From SHVO01 sp041905795 (lineage in GTDB: Bacteria; Pseudomonadota; Alphaproteobacteria; Rhodospirillales; Rhodospirillaceae): DNA of 64,000 nt. A program made the position numbers and the translations under genes. The notes beneath the pieces are model-generated. The model was not told the origin of the DNA. It saw only the letters and a list, made by a program, of their open reading frames with translations, and ran no database searches. Positions 45,065 to 56,015 of the stretch are shown in pieces. Where the stretch lies: the NCBI GenBank assembly GCA_041905795.1, contig JAYRKL010000004.1:62001-126000 (forward strand), in the 5' to 3' direction. Each line of letters opens with the position of its first letter. Position 1 is the stretch's first letter.

Positions 45065-45820
45065 TTAAGGGCAAGCGGCGACGATCTTCCAGAAGTCGTC
45101 GGCGTCGAGGCTGGCACCCCCCACCAGGGCCCCGCCCACCCCCGGACAGGCCAATATGGCCGCGGCGTTGCCGCCTTTGACCGAGCCGCCGTAAAGGATC
45201 GTCAGGCCGGCCGCGTTCCGCTGCCCTTGGGGGCCGCCTTCGGCGAACAGCGCCCGGATCTGGGCATGGACCGGGCCGATATCCGCGATGGTGGCGGTTT
45301 TTCCGGTGCCGATGGCCCAGACCGGCTCGTAGGCCACCACGCAATTCGCCCCGGTCGCGCCCTCGGGCAGCGATCCTTGCACCTGGCGGGCGATCACCGC
45401 CCCGGTGTCCCCGTTCTCCCGCTCGGCGTCGGTTTCACCGACGCACACAATCGGGATGAGGCCGGCGCGCACGGCGGCTTCGGCCTTTTTCCTGACGATG
45501 AGATCGGTTTCGCCGTGATCGGCGCGGCGTTCCGAATGGCCGACGATCACATAGCGGCAGCCGATCTCCTTGAGCAGGACGGCGCTGACATCGCCGGTAT
45601 GGGCGCCCTTGTCGGCGAAATGGCAGTCTTGCGCCCCCAGCGCGACCGGCGTGCCCTGGAGGGCGGCGGCAACCCCCGCCAGGAGCGGCGCCGGCGGACA
45701 CAGTGCCACGGTCGCGCGCGGCGCCGCGGCCCGGACCCTGGCGCCCACGGCGGCGGCCATATCGCGGGCGAAGCCCACCGATCCGTTCATCTTCCAGTTG
45801 CCGGCGATCAGATACCCCAT
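45065..45820 (-). CDS. tpiA: Triosephosphate isomerase
   Basis: Interconverts dihydroxyacetone phosphate and glyceraldehyde-3-phosphate. The 251-residue TIM barrel carries all three key residues: Lys in AGNWKMN, His in VIVGHSERR and Glu in VAYEPVWAIGTG, plus the phosphate loop ILYGGSVKGGNA. It opens the - strand group tpiA-secG-pyrG and diverges from the ppiD gene; the 241 bases between (45,821-46,061) must hold both promoters. Confidence 0.96.
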   Translation of the reverse strand: MGYLIAGNWKMNGSVGFARDMAAAVGARVRAAAPRATVALCPPAPLLAGVAAALQGTPVALGAQDCHFADKGAHTGDVSAVLLKEIGCRYVIVGHSERRADHGETDLIVRKKAEAAVRAGLIPIVCVGETDAERENGDTGAVIARQVQGSLPEGATGANCVVAYEPVWAIGTGKTATIADIGPVHAQIRALFAEGGPQGQRNAAGLTILYGGSVKGGNAAAILACPGVGGALVGGASLDADDFWKIVAACP

Positions 45821-46061
45821 GCGGCGTCCCTCCTCTGGCTCTGCAGGCGCGCTTTTCCGGCCCCCTTGCTAACCTGCTTTCGGGCCCGCGGCAATGTGCC
45901 TAACCCACGGGAAAAACGCTTAAAACCGCCGCGAAGGCGGTGCTTGCCGCCCCCTTGCGCCGCACCTATTATGCGCCCACTTCCAATCCCGGCGCGGGTC
46001 GCCTGACCGGCCTTCGCGCCCTTTATCCTGCCTCACCCCTTATCTTTCCTGATGTGCCGCC

Positions 46062-47984
46062 ATGATGATCGATTTCTTCCGCACCAAGATCCAACACAGC
46101 ATCGGGAGCAAGATCTTCCTCGGGCTGCTGATGCTGTCCTTCGGGATTTGGGGGGTGGGCGATTTCATCGGCACCGGCGGCCTCGACCCCTCCATCGCCC
46201 TCAAGATCGGCAAGACCGAGATCCGCACCGACGAATTCCAGCGCCGCTACGCCGCCGAGGTCGACCGCTTCAAGCAGTCCATGGGCGCCAACGCCACGGC
46301 CGAGGAATCCTTCCGCCGGGCCATCGCCCAGGCCCTGATCCAGGACATGACCCGCACCGCCACCATCAACGCCGCCGGCCGGGAAATGAACGTGGTGATC
46401 CCGCGCGATACCCTGTTCAGCCTGATCCGCGATGAAAAGTCCTTCGCCGATCCCACCACCGGCCAGTTCAGCCAGATGCAGTTCGCCCAGGTACTGGCGA
46501 GCAACAACCTCACCGAACGCGGCTTTGTCGACATGTTCGAGCAGGACATGCGCACGCAGCGCCTGATCCGCCCGGTGGCCGCCAACGCCGGCGCGCCCAA
46601 GAGCCTCGCCGACATCATCTTCGCCTACCGCAACGAATCCCGCGTCGCCGACACGCTGCTGGTGACCGCGGCCGCCCTGCCGCTGACCAAGACGCCCACC
46701 GACGAAGACATCAAGAAAGTCTACGACGCCAATATCTCCACCTTCACCGCGCCGGAATTCCGCACGGTGTCGGCGGTGGTGCTCACCGCCAAAGGCATGG
46801 CCAAGCCCGACGACATCACCGACGCCGACCTCAAGGCCTATTACGACCAGAACAGCGCCCGCTATAAGACGCCGGCCAAGCGCCATGTGATGCAGGTCGC
46901 CTTCGAGAACGAAGAGAAGGCCGCGGCCGCCAAGGCCGAGGCCAAGCCGGGAGAGTCCCTCGCCGCGCTGGCCGCCCGCCTCAAGGCCGATGTGGTGGAC
47001 ATGGGCGACCTCACCCAGGACAGCCCGCTGGCCAAGACCATCGCCGTGGTGTTCGTCATGCCGGCCAATGAGATCAGCCCGCCGGTGCAGACCGACCTGG
47101 GCTGGCACCTGTTCGAGGTCACCGCCCTCACGCCGGAAGACGTCAAGAGCCTGGACGAGGTCAAGGAACAGGTACGCACGGCCGTGGCCGCCGACAAGGC
47201 CACCACCGCCATGTACGACGCCTCGGTCCAGCTCGAGGACCAGGTGGCGGCCGGGGCCTCCATGGAAGAAGCCGCCAAGACCGTCGGCGGCACGCTCTAC
47301 ACCTACGAGATGGACCGCGACGGCAACACCCCGTTCGGCGCGGCCATCGGCAACATCCCCGACCGCCAGGCCTTCATCCGCGCCGCCTTCTCGCTCCAGG
47401 CCGGCGCCGACAGCGGCCTCAAGGAAATGTCGGGCCGCGACGGCTACTACGTGCTCAAGATCGAGAGCATCACCCCGCCCAAGCCGAAAGCCCTCGCCGA
47501 CGTCAAGGCGCAGGCGACGGTGATGTGGGAGAAGCAGGAACGCGAGCGCATGGCCCGGGAGATCGCCGACAAGGCCGCCGCCGGCATCACCGCCGCCACC
47601 GCCATGAACACCCTGGAAGCCGCCGACAAGCGCCTGTCCTATTCCCTGCTCGGCCCGGTCACCCGGTTCGGCGAAAGTCCGCCCCAGGGCGCGCCGGTGG
47701 ACACGCGCCGCATCAGCCCCGAACTGCTCGAGCCGCTGTTCAAGGCCAAGGTCGGCGACGTGGTGACGGCGGCGGTGGTCGACGGCGTCGTCATCGCCCG
47801 CCTCAAGGAAGTGCGTCCGGCCGTGGCCAATACCGCGGAAGGCGCCTACACCCAGATGGCCGATGCCTTCAAGACCGCCATCGGCACCGATCTGATGGAA
47901 GCGATGAGCCGCGCGTTCGCCAAGCGCTATCCGCTGGAAATCAACAACACCATCGTCGACGACACCATCTCCCGCCAGCGCTGA
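46062..47984 (+). CDS. PpiD-like membrane-anchored periplasmic chaperone/peptidyl-prolyl isomerase
   Basis: A 640-residue protein with one N-terminal transmembrane helix (IFLGLLMLSFGIWGVGDFIG), a SurA-like N-terminal chaperone region (about 35-200) and a parvulin-type region (about 270-350, around RHVMQVAFENEEKA and LGWHLFEVTAL). The parvulin domain is short and diverged, so the isomerase activity is uncertain; the chaperone role for outer-membrane proteins at the Sec exit is more likely. It lies 24 bases before trpE, an arrangement (tpiA / ppiD-trpE) seen in many alphaproteobacteria. Confidence 0.9.
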   Translation: MMIDFFRTKIQHSIGSKIFLGLLMLSFGIWGVGDFIGTGGLDPSIALKIGKTEIRTDEFQRRYAAEVDRFKQSMGANATAEESFRRAIAQALIQDMTRTATINAAGREMNVVIPRDTLFSLIRDEKSFADPTTGQFSQMQFAQVLASNNLTERGFVDMFEQDMRTQRLIRPVAANAGAPKSLADIIFAYRNESRVADTLLVTAAALPLTKTPTDEDIKKVYDANISTFTAPEFRTVSAVVLTAKGMAKPDDITDADLKAYYDQNSARYKTPAKRHVMQVAFENEEKAAAAKAEAKPGESLAALAARLKADVVDMGDLTQDSPLAKTIAVVFVMPANEISPPVQTDLGWHLFEVTALTPEDVKSLDEVKEQVRTAVAADKATTAMYDASVQLEDQVAAGASMEEAAKTVGGTLYTYEMDRDGNTPFGAAIGNIPDRQAFIRAAFSLQAGADSGLKEMSGRDGYYVLKIESITPPKPKALADVKAQATVMWEKQERERMAREIADKAAAGITAATAMNTLEAADKRLSYSLLGPVTRFGESPPQGAPVDTRRISPELLEPLFKAKVGDVVTAAVVDGVVIARLKEVRPAVANTAEGAYTQMADAFKTAIGTDLMEAMSRAFAKRYPLEINNTIVDDTISRQR

Positions 47985-48008
47985 GCCGCAATCCGAAGCA
48001 GCCGCATC

Positions 48009-49517
<1,509 letters not shown>

Positions 49518-49661
49518 TATCCGGTAACGCCTTCGCGAGGCGCCGGCACGGCCGCCAAATTACATCGCGGCCATGTGCCGCAACCGGCGCAGGATTGCCG
49601 AAAGCATGGCGTCTCTTTGTCTGAGGCTGCGGTTCAGCAGCCGACACCAAGGAGAACATCC

Positions 49662-50489
49662 ATGACCACGCAACCGCTGCTGCCGTTCCGCACCTCCCGC
49701 AAGAACCACCTGTTCACCTGCGTCGTGATCGCCGCGGCCGGAATCGTCACCGCCGGTATCGCCGCCACCTTGCAGCCGGCGCACGCCGACACCGGCAGCG
49801 CCCCCGTCCGGAATTATGCGCAGAATGCCGTGCTCACCGGCGACACCATCATGCTGCCGCCGGCGCTCGTCGTCGCCTCCGCCGATCCCGCGGACGGTTC
49901 CCGCCGTTTCCGCGGTCCGGACCGCGACGGCCGCCAGGGCGAAACGCGCCCCGAACGTCCTGAAATCGACAAGAAACTCACCAACGACCAGGTGAGGGAC
50001 ATCGTCGCCGGCCGCCTCGCCCAGAGCGGCAATCCCAACCTCAAGGTCGGCAAGGTCACCGCCAAGCAGGACGGCGTGGTGGCGGTGGACATCACCACCA
50101 AGACCGGCTCCCTGGTGGAAACCCAGGAGATCTCCACCAAGACCGGCCTACCCGCGAAACTCGAGCGCCGCCTGGGTGAGATGCGGGAACGGTTCCGCGG
50201 GCACGGCCAAGGCGGCCCGCGCATGATGGCGCACCGCGGCGGCCGTGGCCCTGGCATGACGCCGGGCGCAGGCGAAAAGCGTGATCTCGCGCTGACCACC
50301 GACCAAGCCAAGAAGCTCGCCGAGGCCCGCCTGATCCTGCGCGGCAACCCGCACCTGAAAGTGGGCGCGGTCAAGGAGAAGGACGCAGACACCATCTCCA
50401 TCGATATTGTGGCCGCCGACAACTCGCTGGTCAGCCAGCAACTGATCGACCGCCACAGCGGCCGCCCGCAACGCCCGGATCGCTCATAA
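49662..50489 (+). CDS. Exported protein with two PepSY-like repeats
   Basis: A 275-residue exported or membrane-anchored protein of unknown role. A hydrophobic signal or anchor (LFTCVVIAAAGIVTAGIAAT) follows a basic N-terminus. Two homologous segments of about 60 residues follow: LTNDQVRDIVAGRLAQSGNPNLKVGKV...ISTKTGLP and LTTDQAKKLAEARLILRGNPHLKVGAV...IDRHSGRP. These resemble PepSY-type modules, which often inhibit proteases or occur in sensors, and they are separated by a Gly/Arg-rich linker. The ATG at 49,662 has AAGGAG 8 bases upstream; an open frame to 49,575 is not supported. Confidence 0.72.
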   Translation: MTTQPLLPFRTSRKNHLFTCVVIAAAGIVTAGIAATLQPAHADTGSAPVRNYAQNAVLTGDTIMLPPALVVASADPADGSRRFRGPDRDGRQGETRPERPEIDKKLTNDQVRDIVAGRLAQSGNPNLKVGKVTAKQDGVVAVDITTKTGSLVETQEISTKTGLPAKLERRLGEMRERFRGHGQGGPRMMAHRGGRGPGMTPGAGEKRDLALTTDQAKKLAEARLILRGNPHLKVGAVKEKDADTISIDIVAADNSLVSQQLIDRHSGRPQRPDRS

Positions 50490-50502
50490 TACTTCATACT
50501 TC

Positions 50503-50535
50503 AACAGCCGCCTGCGTCACACGCAGGCGGCTGTT
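50503..50535 (+). terminator. Hairpin terminator
   Basis: A 15-bp perfect stem (AACAGCCGCCTGCGT / ACGCAGGCGGCTGTT) with a three-base loop, 13 bases after the PepSY-like gene stop. The T-run after it is short (TTACCTT), so it is a moderate terminator. Confidence 0.75.
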
Positions 50536-50547
50536 ACCTTCCCCGCA

Positions 50548-50579
50548 TGTCATTGCCCGCTTTATGCGGGCAATCCATG
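50548..50579. repeat. Solo half of a type B paired-hairpin element
   Basis: A 32-base sequence (TGTCATTGCCCGC...CAATCCATG) identical to the left arm of the element at 41,822-41,925. No matching right arm is seen within the following 100 bases, so this is a solitary hairpin, again placed between two convergent genes. Confidence 0.8.
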
Positions 50580-50601
50580 CATCCAAAATCTCCGTGCGTT
50601 G

Positions 50602-51624
50602 TTACCCCGGCGCCTTTTCGCTGCGGCGCTTGAGGATCTCCGTGGCCGGCACCAGTTGCACGCCGGCCTCGGCCAGCCCGGGCAGCCAGTCCTTCAAGGC
50701 CGCGATGGTGGCCTCGTGCGGATGGCCGATGGCCACTGCCGTGCCGCGGCCTTTCGCGGTGGTCTTGGCCAGTTCCAGCTGCACGCGGATCGCGTCCGGG
50801 GTTTCCACGTTATCCAGGAATATGTCGCGGGTGATGAACGGCACGCCCAGGGCCCGCGCCGCGCCGGGGCCGGCGCTGTCGTTGATGGTGCGCGAGTCCA
50901 GCCACATCAGGCCGCGGGCTTTCAGTTCCTCCATCACCACCGCCATGCGGCTGCGGTCGGCGGTAAACTTGCTGCCCATATGGTTGTTGATGCCGACATA
51001 GCCCGACCAGCCGTCGAGGTCGTCGGCGATGGTCTTGCGGATGGCGGCGTCGTCCATGCGCGCGAGCAGCGCGCCCTTGCCCGGATTTTCCTTGGGGCTC
51101 ACCGGCTCCATGGGCAGGTGCGCCATCACCTCATGACCGCCGGCGTGGGCCTGTTTCACCAGTTCCGGCAGGTTGTCGGCGTAGGTCATGAGCGACAGCG
51201 TGAGCGGCCCGCGCAGCGCGATCGTCCTCAGGGCGCGCGGGCGGTCCAGGCCCATGTCATCGATGACGATGGCCAGGACCGGGCGGGCGGCATCGGCCGC
51301 CGCCGGAACGGCGAATGCGGTCAGGGGAGCCGGGGCGGCGTTTTCACTGGGAGTCTGGCCGGTGTTTGGCGCCCAGGCGCGGCGCCCTTCGGCTTCGAGG
51401 ATGCTGCCCTGGTCGGGCCCGGCGGTTGAAGGCGCCACCACATGCGGCATGGGCGCACTGCGCGAGGCATGCGTATCGACCGGCGCCAACCGGGGGGGCC
51501 GCGGCGCGGGACGCGTCGCCACGTCGAAGGCGATGCCGCTGATAACGCCGAAGCCCACCAGCGCCGCGCCCATGGCGATCAGGAACGGCGTGCGCACCAT
51601 CTTTTGTTTGGATTTCGCTCCCAT
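50602..51624 (-). CDS. Divergent polysaccharide deacetylase family protein (YibQ-like)
   Basis: A 340-residue envelope protein of the DUF610/YibQ family. One N-terminal transmembrane helix (FLIAMGAALVGFGVISGIAF), a Pro/Ala-rich linker (about 40-110), then the deacetylase-like NodB fold: LAIVIDDMGLDRPRALRTI, HAGGHEVMAHLPMEP, GYVGINNHMGSKFTADRSRM, FITRDIFLDNVETP and AIGHPHEATI. The conserved Asp/His residues of the metal site are kept. The biochemical substrate is not established for the family; in other bacteria these genes sit beside cell-envelope genes such as those for carboxyl-terminal proteases. It is convergent with the PepSY-like gene and lies between the trpE and trpG parts. Confidence 0.88.
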   Translation of the reverse strand: MGAKSKQKMVRTPFLIAMGAALVGFGVISGIAFDVATRPAPRPPRLAPVDTHASRSAPMPHVVAPSTAGPDQGSILEAEGRRAWAPNTGQTPSENAAPAPLTAFAVPAAADAARPVLAIVIDDMGLDRPRALRTIALRGPLTLSLMTYADNLPELVKQAHAGGHEVMAHLPMEPVSPKENPGKGALLARMDDAAIRKTIADDLDGWSGYVGINNHMGSKFTADRSRMAVVMEELKARGLMWLDSRTINDSAGPGAARALGVPFITRDIFLDNVETPDAIRVQLELAKTTAKGRGTAVAIGHPHEATIAALKDWLPGLAEAGVQLVPATEILKRRSEKAPG

Positions 51625-51781
51625 GATCTGTTTTGTAAACGCGGGGCCGTTAAAGGTCCATGAATCTCAGCAATAGCTCCCTGGAATCATTGGCAAATTG
51701 TCCAATAGGGATCACCGGAGCCCGCCTTGACGCGCGGTCACCGCGCAGCCATGTTGCGAACACTCCTGTGAGGACCCGCCT

Positions 51782-52426
51782 ATGGCCGCCGCGCCCCGCT
51801 ATGTGCTGATCGATAACTACGATTCCTTCACCTACAACCTGTGGCATTTCCTCGGCGAGCTGGGCGCCGCTGTCGTGGTCCACCGCAACGACAAGATCAC
51901 GGTGGACGAAGTGTTGGCCATGGCGCCGGCCGGCATCATCCTGTCGCCGGGCCCCTGCGATCCCGACCGCGCCGGCATCTGCCTGCCGCTGATCGCTGCC
52001 GCGGCAGGTAAGATCCCCCTGTTCGGCGTGTGCCTGGGCCTGCAGTCCATCGGCCAGGCGTTCGGCGGCAAAGTCGTGCGCGCGCCCGCGCCCATGCACG
52101 GCAAGGTCAGCGCCATCACCCACACCGGCCACGCCATGTTCGCCGGCATCCCCACCACCTTCCAGGCGACGCGCTATCACTCCCTGGTGGTGGACAAAGC
52201 CACCCTGCCCACCGATCTGGTTGTCACCGCCACCAGCAGCGACGGCCTGATCATGGGCCTCGCCCACAGGACCCACCCCATCACCAGCGTGCAGTTCCAC
52301 CCGGAAAGCATCGCCTCGGACTTCGGCCATCGCATCCTGGGCAACTTCTTGCGTTCCACCGGCTTCGAGGCCAAAGCCGAACCCGTGCTGCACCGTCCGC
52401 CGCGCGCGCAGGCGGCGGCGCAGTGA
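51782..52426 (+). CDS. trpG: Anthranilate synthase component II (glutamine amidotransferase)
   Basis: Supplies ammonia to TrpE; in some bacteria it also serves PabB for folate. The 214-residue class I glutamine amidotransferase shows LIDNYDSFTYNL, ILSPGPCDPDRAG, the catalytic Cys in LFGVCLGLQSIGQAFGG and the His-Glu pair in SVQFHPESIASDFG. The last 20 residues form a variable tail. trpD begins one base after its stop, giving a tight trpG-trpD-trpC-moaC-moeA unit. The promoter should lie in the 157 bases behind the divergent YibQ gene. Confidence 0.96.
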   Translation: MAAAPRYVLIDNYDSFTYNLWHFLGELGAAVVVHRNDKITVDEVLAMAPAGIILSPGPCDPDRAGICLPLIAAAAGKIPLFGVCLGLQSIGQAFGGKVVRAPAPMHGKVSAITHTGHAMFAGIPTTFQATRYHSLVVDKATLPTDLVVTATSSDGLIMGLAHRTHPITSVQFHPESIASDFGHRILGNFLRSTGFEAKAEPVLHRPPRAQAAAQ

Positions 52427-52427
52427 C

Positions 52428-53450
52428 ATGAGCGACCTGAAAACCTTCCTCGCCAAAGTCGCCGGCGGCGATGCGCTCGACGAGCGCGAAGCCGAAGCCG
52501 CTTTCGACGTCATCATGTCCGGCGCCGCCGAGCCGGTCGAAAGCGCCGCCTTCCTGGTGGCGCTCAAGGTGCGCGGCGAACAGCCGTCGGAAATGGTCGG
52601 CGCCGCCCGCGCCTTGCGCTCGCGTGTGCTCAAGGTCAATGCCCCGGCCGGGGCCATCGATACCGTCGGCACCGGCGGCGATCATTCGGGCACCTTCAAC
52701 ATCTCCACCGCCGCCGCCCTGGTGACGGCGGCCTGTGGCGTGCCGGTGGCCAAACACGGCAACCGCGCCGCCACGTCGCAATCCGGCGCCGCGGACGTGC
52801 TGCAGGAACTGGGCGTCAACCTCGACGTGACGCCGGAGACGGTCGAGAAAGCGCTCATCGACGCCAACATCGGCTTCCTGTTCGCGCAGAAGCACCACAG
52901 CGCCTTCAAGAACGTGGCCGCGCTGCGCAAGCAGCTCGGCTTCCGCACCATCTTCAATCTCCTGGGCCCCTTGTGCAATCCGGCGGGCGCCACCCGGCAG
53001 TTGGTGGGGGTGTTCGACCGCAAATGGGTGCGCCCCATGGCCGAAGCCCTGGCGCGCCTCGGCTCCGAGCGGGTCTGGGTGGTGCACGGCAGCGACGGGC
53101 TGGATGAGATCACCACCACCGGGCCCACATATGTCGTGGAAATGCACAACGGCGCTTTCCGCGAGTTCGAAATCGCACCGGAAGACGTGGGCCTGAAACG
53201 CGCCAGGCCGGAGGAACTCAAGGGCGGTGACGCCGCCGCCAACGCCGCCGCGCTGCGCACCCTGCTGCACGGCCGCGGCGGGGCGTACCGGGATATCGCC
53301 GTGCTCAACAGCGCCGCCGCGCTGGTGATCGCCGGCAAAGCCAACGACCTTGCCGCCGGCGCCGACATGGCGCGCCACGCGCTGACCAATGGCCACGCCG
53401 CCAAGACCCTCGCCGCTCTCGTCGCCATCACCAATGGAAAAACGCCATGA
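52428..53450 (+). CDS. trpD: Anthranilate phosphoribosyltransferase
   Basis: Joins anthranilate with PRPP in the second tryptophan step. The 340-residue protein carries the PRPP-binding DTVGTGGDHSGTFNIST, the anthranilate-site KHGNRAATSQSGAADVLQELG and the magnesium-binding VVHGSDGLDEI segments, and is of the usual length. The ATG lies directly after trpG, and its last bases overlap trpC by four (ATGA), so translation of trpG, trpD and trpC is coupled. Confidence 0.96.
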   Translation: MSDLKTFLAKVAGGDALDEREAEAAFDVIMSGAAEPVESAAFLVALKVRGEQPSEMVGAARALRSRVLKVNAPAGAIDTVGTGGDHSGTFNISTAAALVTAACGVPVAKHGNRAATSQSGAADVLQELGVNLDVTPETVEKALIDANIGFLFAQKHHSAFKNVAALRKQLGFRTIFNLLGPLCNPAGATRQLVGVFDRKWVRPMAEALARLGSERVWVVHGSDGLDEITTTGPTYVVEMHNGAFREFEIAPEDVGLKRARPEELKGGDAAANAAALRTLLHGRGGAYRDIAVLNSAAALVIAGKANDLAAGADMARHALTNGHAAKTLAALVAITNGKTP

Positions 53451-54253
53451 GCGACGTGCTCGCCGAGATCTGCGCCCGGAAGCGCGAGACCGTCACCCGG
53501 CGCCAAAAGGACATGCCGTTCGCGGAGGTGGAGCGCCTGGCGCAAACCGCGCCGCCGGTGCGCGGTTTCGCCGCCGCGCTCAGCGCCAAGGCCGAGAGCG
53601 GCCATTACGCCCTCATCGCCGAGATCAAGAAAGCCTCACCCTCCGCCGGTTTGATTCGCGCCGACTTCGATCCCGTGGCCCTGGCCCAGTCCTATCACCG
53701 CGGCGGCGCCGCCTGCCTCAGCATCCTCACCGAGGAGGACTACTTTCAGGGCAGCGACGTCTATCTGCAGCTGGCGCGCGAAGCCGTGCCGCTGCCGGTG
53801 TTGCGCAAGGACTTCATGCTGGAGCCCTACCAAGTGGCCGAAGCCCGCGCCATCGGCGCCGACTGTATTCTGTTGATCATGGCCGCGCTGACCGACGCCC
53901 TGGCCCAGGAGCTGGAAGACTACGCCGTGTCGCTGGGGCTCGACGTGCTGGTGGAAGTGCATGACGAGGAAGACTTCGACCGGGCGCTGAAACTGAAATC
54001 TCCTCTGATCGGCGTCAACAACCGCAACCTCAAGACCCTGAAGACCGACCTCGCCGTCACCGAGCGCCTGTCGCACCGCCTTCCCAGGAACCGCGTGCTG
54101 GTGTCGGAAAGTGGTCTCAAGACGCCCATGGACCTGGCCCGCATGGCGCGCAGCGGCGCCAAGCGCTTTCTCATCGGTGAGTCGCTCATGAAAGAACGCA
54201 ACGTCGAGGCCGCCACCCGCGCGCTCCTGTTGCAGGAGGCGGCCAGTGCCTAA
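53447..54253 (+). CDS. trpC: Indole-3-glycerol phosphate synthase
   Basis: Closes the indole ring from CdRP in tryptophan synthesis. The 268-residue TIM barrel has the catalytic Lys in YALIAEIKKASPSAGLI, AACLSILTEEDYFQGS, LPVLRKDFMLEPYQV, the substrate-binding IGVNNRNLKT and VLVSESGLKT. It is monofunctional (no fused TrpF). It overlaps trpD at its start, and its end overlaps the start of moaC by 8 bases, linking tryptophan and molybdopterin genes in one transcript as is common in alphaproteobacteria. Confidence 0.96.
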   Translation: MSDVLAEICARKRETVTRRQKDMPFAEVERLAQTAPPVRGFAAALSAKAESGHYALIAEIKKASPSAGLIRADFDPVALAQSYHRGGAACLSILTEEDYFQGSDVYLQLAREAVPLPVLRKDFMLEPYQVAEARAIGADCILLIMAALTDALAQELEDYAVSLGLDVLVEVHDEEDFDRALKLKSPLIGVNNRNLKTLKTDLAVTERLSHRLPRNRVLVSESGLKTPMDLARMARSGAKRFLIGESLMKERNVEAATRALLLQEAASA

Positions 54254-54746
54254 AACCAAAAAGGTGCCCAAGAAAAAACTCACGCACATCGATCCCCAGG
54301 GTAACGCCGTCATGGTCGATGTGTCGGACAAGCCAGCCACGGCGCGCGTCGCCGTCGCCAAGGGCAGCGTGTTCATGGCCGCCGGCACCCTCAAGCTGAT
54401 CAATACACGCAAGGTCAAGAAGGGCGACGTGCTGGCGGTGGCGCAGCTGGCCGGCATTATGGCCGCCAAGCGTACGCCGGAGTTCATTCCTCTGTGCCAT
54501 CCGGTGGCGCTGTCGTCGGTGAAGGTGGAACTGACCTGCGACACAAAGCGCCGCGCCGTGGACATCACCGCCACCTGTAAAGTCACCGGCCCGACCGGCG
54601 TGGAGATGGAAGCCCTGGCCGCCGTGTCCGCCGCCGCGCTCACGGTCTACGACATGTGCAAGGCCGCCGACCGCGCCATGAAGATCGGCGACATCCGCCT
54701 GGTGGAAAAATCCGGCGGCAAGTCCGGCCTCTTTATCCAGAAATAA
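54246..54746 (+). CDS. moaC: Cyclic pyranopterin monophosphate synthase
   Basis: Converts the MoaA product into cyclic pyranopterin monophosphate for molybdenum cofactor synthesis. The 166-residue protein has the family core: MVDVSDKPATARVAVAKG, KGDVLAVAQLAGIMAAKRT, PLCHPVALSSVKVEL with its catalytic His, GVEMEALAAVSAAALTVYDM and the Lys/Asp residues in CKAADRAMKIGDI. The basic N-terminal KTKKVPKKK stretch overlaps the end of trpC. moeA follows 3 bases later, and the molybdopterin enzyme at 12.7 kb is a likely customer. Confidence 0.95.
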   Translation: MPKTKKVPKKKLTHIDPQGNAVMVDVSDKPATARVAVAKGSVFMAAGTLKLINTRKVKKGDVLAVAQLAGIMAAKRTPEFIPLCHPVALSSVKVELTCDTKRRAVDITATCKVTGPTGVEMEALAAVSAAALTVYDMCKAADRAMKIGDIRLVEKSGGKSGLFIQK

Positions 54747-54749
54747 AAC

Positions 54750-55949
54750 ATGCCCCCGCTCCTCCCCATCGCCGACGCGCGCCGCCTGATCATCGAGGCG
54801 TTGGCGCCGGTGGACGCGGAGACCGTGCAACTGGCCGATGCATTGGGCCGCACCTTGCGCGCCGACGCGGTAGCGCAGGTGTCTCATCCGCCCTTCGATG
54901 TCTCAGCCATGGACGGTTACGCGCTGCGCAGCGCTGACGTGGCCGCCGCGGGCGGCACGCTGACGGTCGTCGGCGAGTCCGCCGCCGGCCACCCCTGGGC
55001 GGGCACGGTGGGCCCAGGCCAGGCCGTGCGCATTTTCACCGGCGCGCAGATGCCGGCCGGCGCCGACGCGGTGGTGATCCAGGAAGACACGACGCGCAGC
55101 GGCGACACTGTCACCCTCGCCGAACTCCCGACCAAGGGCCGGCATATCCGCACCAGGGGCCAAGACTTCTCAACCGGCGACGTCGAACTGAAAAGCCCCC
55201 ATCGCCTCACCGCCCGCGACATCGGTTTCCTGGCCGCCATGAACCTGCCCCGCGTGACGGTGGCGCGCCGGCCGCGCATCGGCGTGCTCTCCACCGGTGA
55301 TGAGATCGTCATGCCGGGCGACCCCGTGGGCCCGGCCCAGATCGTCTCCGCCAATGGGCCCGGGCTGGCGGCCTTCATCCGCCACCACAGCGCCGACGCC
55401 ATCTCCCTCGGCGTGGTGCGCGACGACATGGAGGCCTTGCGCGCCGCCATCGCCGGCGCCGGGCCTTTGGACCTGCTGGTCACCAGCGGTGGGGTCTCGG
55501 TGGGCGACCACGACCTCATGGGCCGGCTGATGGGAGAGGCGGAGCTTGCTTTCCACAAGATCGCCATGCGGCCGGGCAAGCCGCTGCTGTTCGGCCGGGT
55601 CGGCCGGCTTCCGATCCTGGGCCTGCCCGGCAATCCGGTCTCGGCCCTGATCTGCGCCGCCCTGTTCCTGGGCCCGGCCATCGCCCGGCTGACAGGCCTC
55701 CCCGGCGCGGCCCCCCGGACCATCCACGCCATCCTCGGGACCGACATGCCCCAAGGCGACACCCGGGAAGACCATATCCGGACCAGCCTGGCGCCGGGCC
55801 CGACCGCACTGGTAGCCACGCCGTTCACCAAACAGGACAGCGGCATGATCTCCGCCCTGGCCCGGGCCGATGGCCTGATTGTCCGTCCGCCGCACGCCCC
55901 GGCAGCCAAAGCCGGCGACAGCTGCCGGGTGCTGCCGCTGGATTTCTGA
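54750..55949 (+). CDS. moeA: Molybdopterin molybdotransferase
   Basis: Inserts molybdate into adenylylated molybdopterin. The 399-residue protein shows the N-terminal HPPFDVSAMDGYALR, FTGAQMPAGADAVVIQED, RTRGQDF, the MoCF-type central domain (IGVLSTGDEIV, ANGPGLAAFI, LLVTSGGVSVGDHDL, PLLFGRVGRLPILGLPGNPVSALI) and the C-terminal beta domain. It is a single MoeA without fusion. It lies 3 bases behind moaC, and the lexA promoter region follows 161 bases later. Confidence 0.95.
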   Translation: MPPLLPIADARRLIIEALAPVDAETVQLADALGRTLRADAVAQVSHPPFDVSAMDGYALRSADVAAAGGTLTVVGESAAGHPWAGTVGPGQAVRIFTGAQMPAGADAVVIQEDTTRSGDTVTLAELPTKGRHIRTRGQDFSTGDVELKSPHRLTARDIGFLAAMNLPRVTVARRPRIGVLSTGDEIVMPGDPVGPAQIVSANGPGLAAFIRHHSADAISLGVVRDDMEALRAAIAGAGPLDLLVTSGGVSVGDHDLMGRLMGEAELAFHKIAMRPGKPLLFGRVGRLPILGLPGNPVSALICAALFLGPAIARLTGLPGAAPRTIHAILGTDMPQGDTREDHIRTSLAPGPTALVATPFTKQDSGMISALARADGLIVRPPHAPAAKAGDSCRVLPLDF

Positions 55950-56015
55950 GTCTTTTCAGCGTCCGCAGGTGCGGGGTGAAAAAGTAAGCCGTCCCAACCT
56001 GAGCGCCCGAAATCC

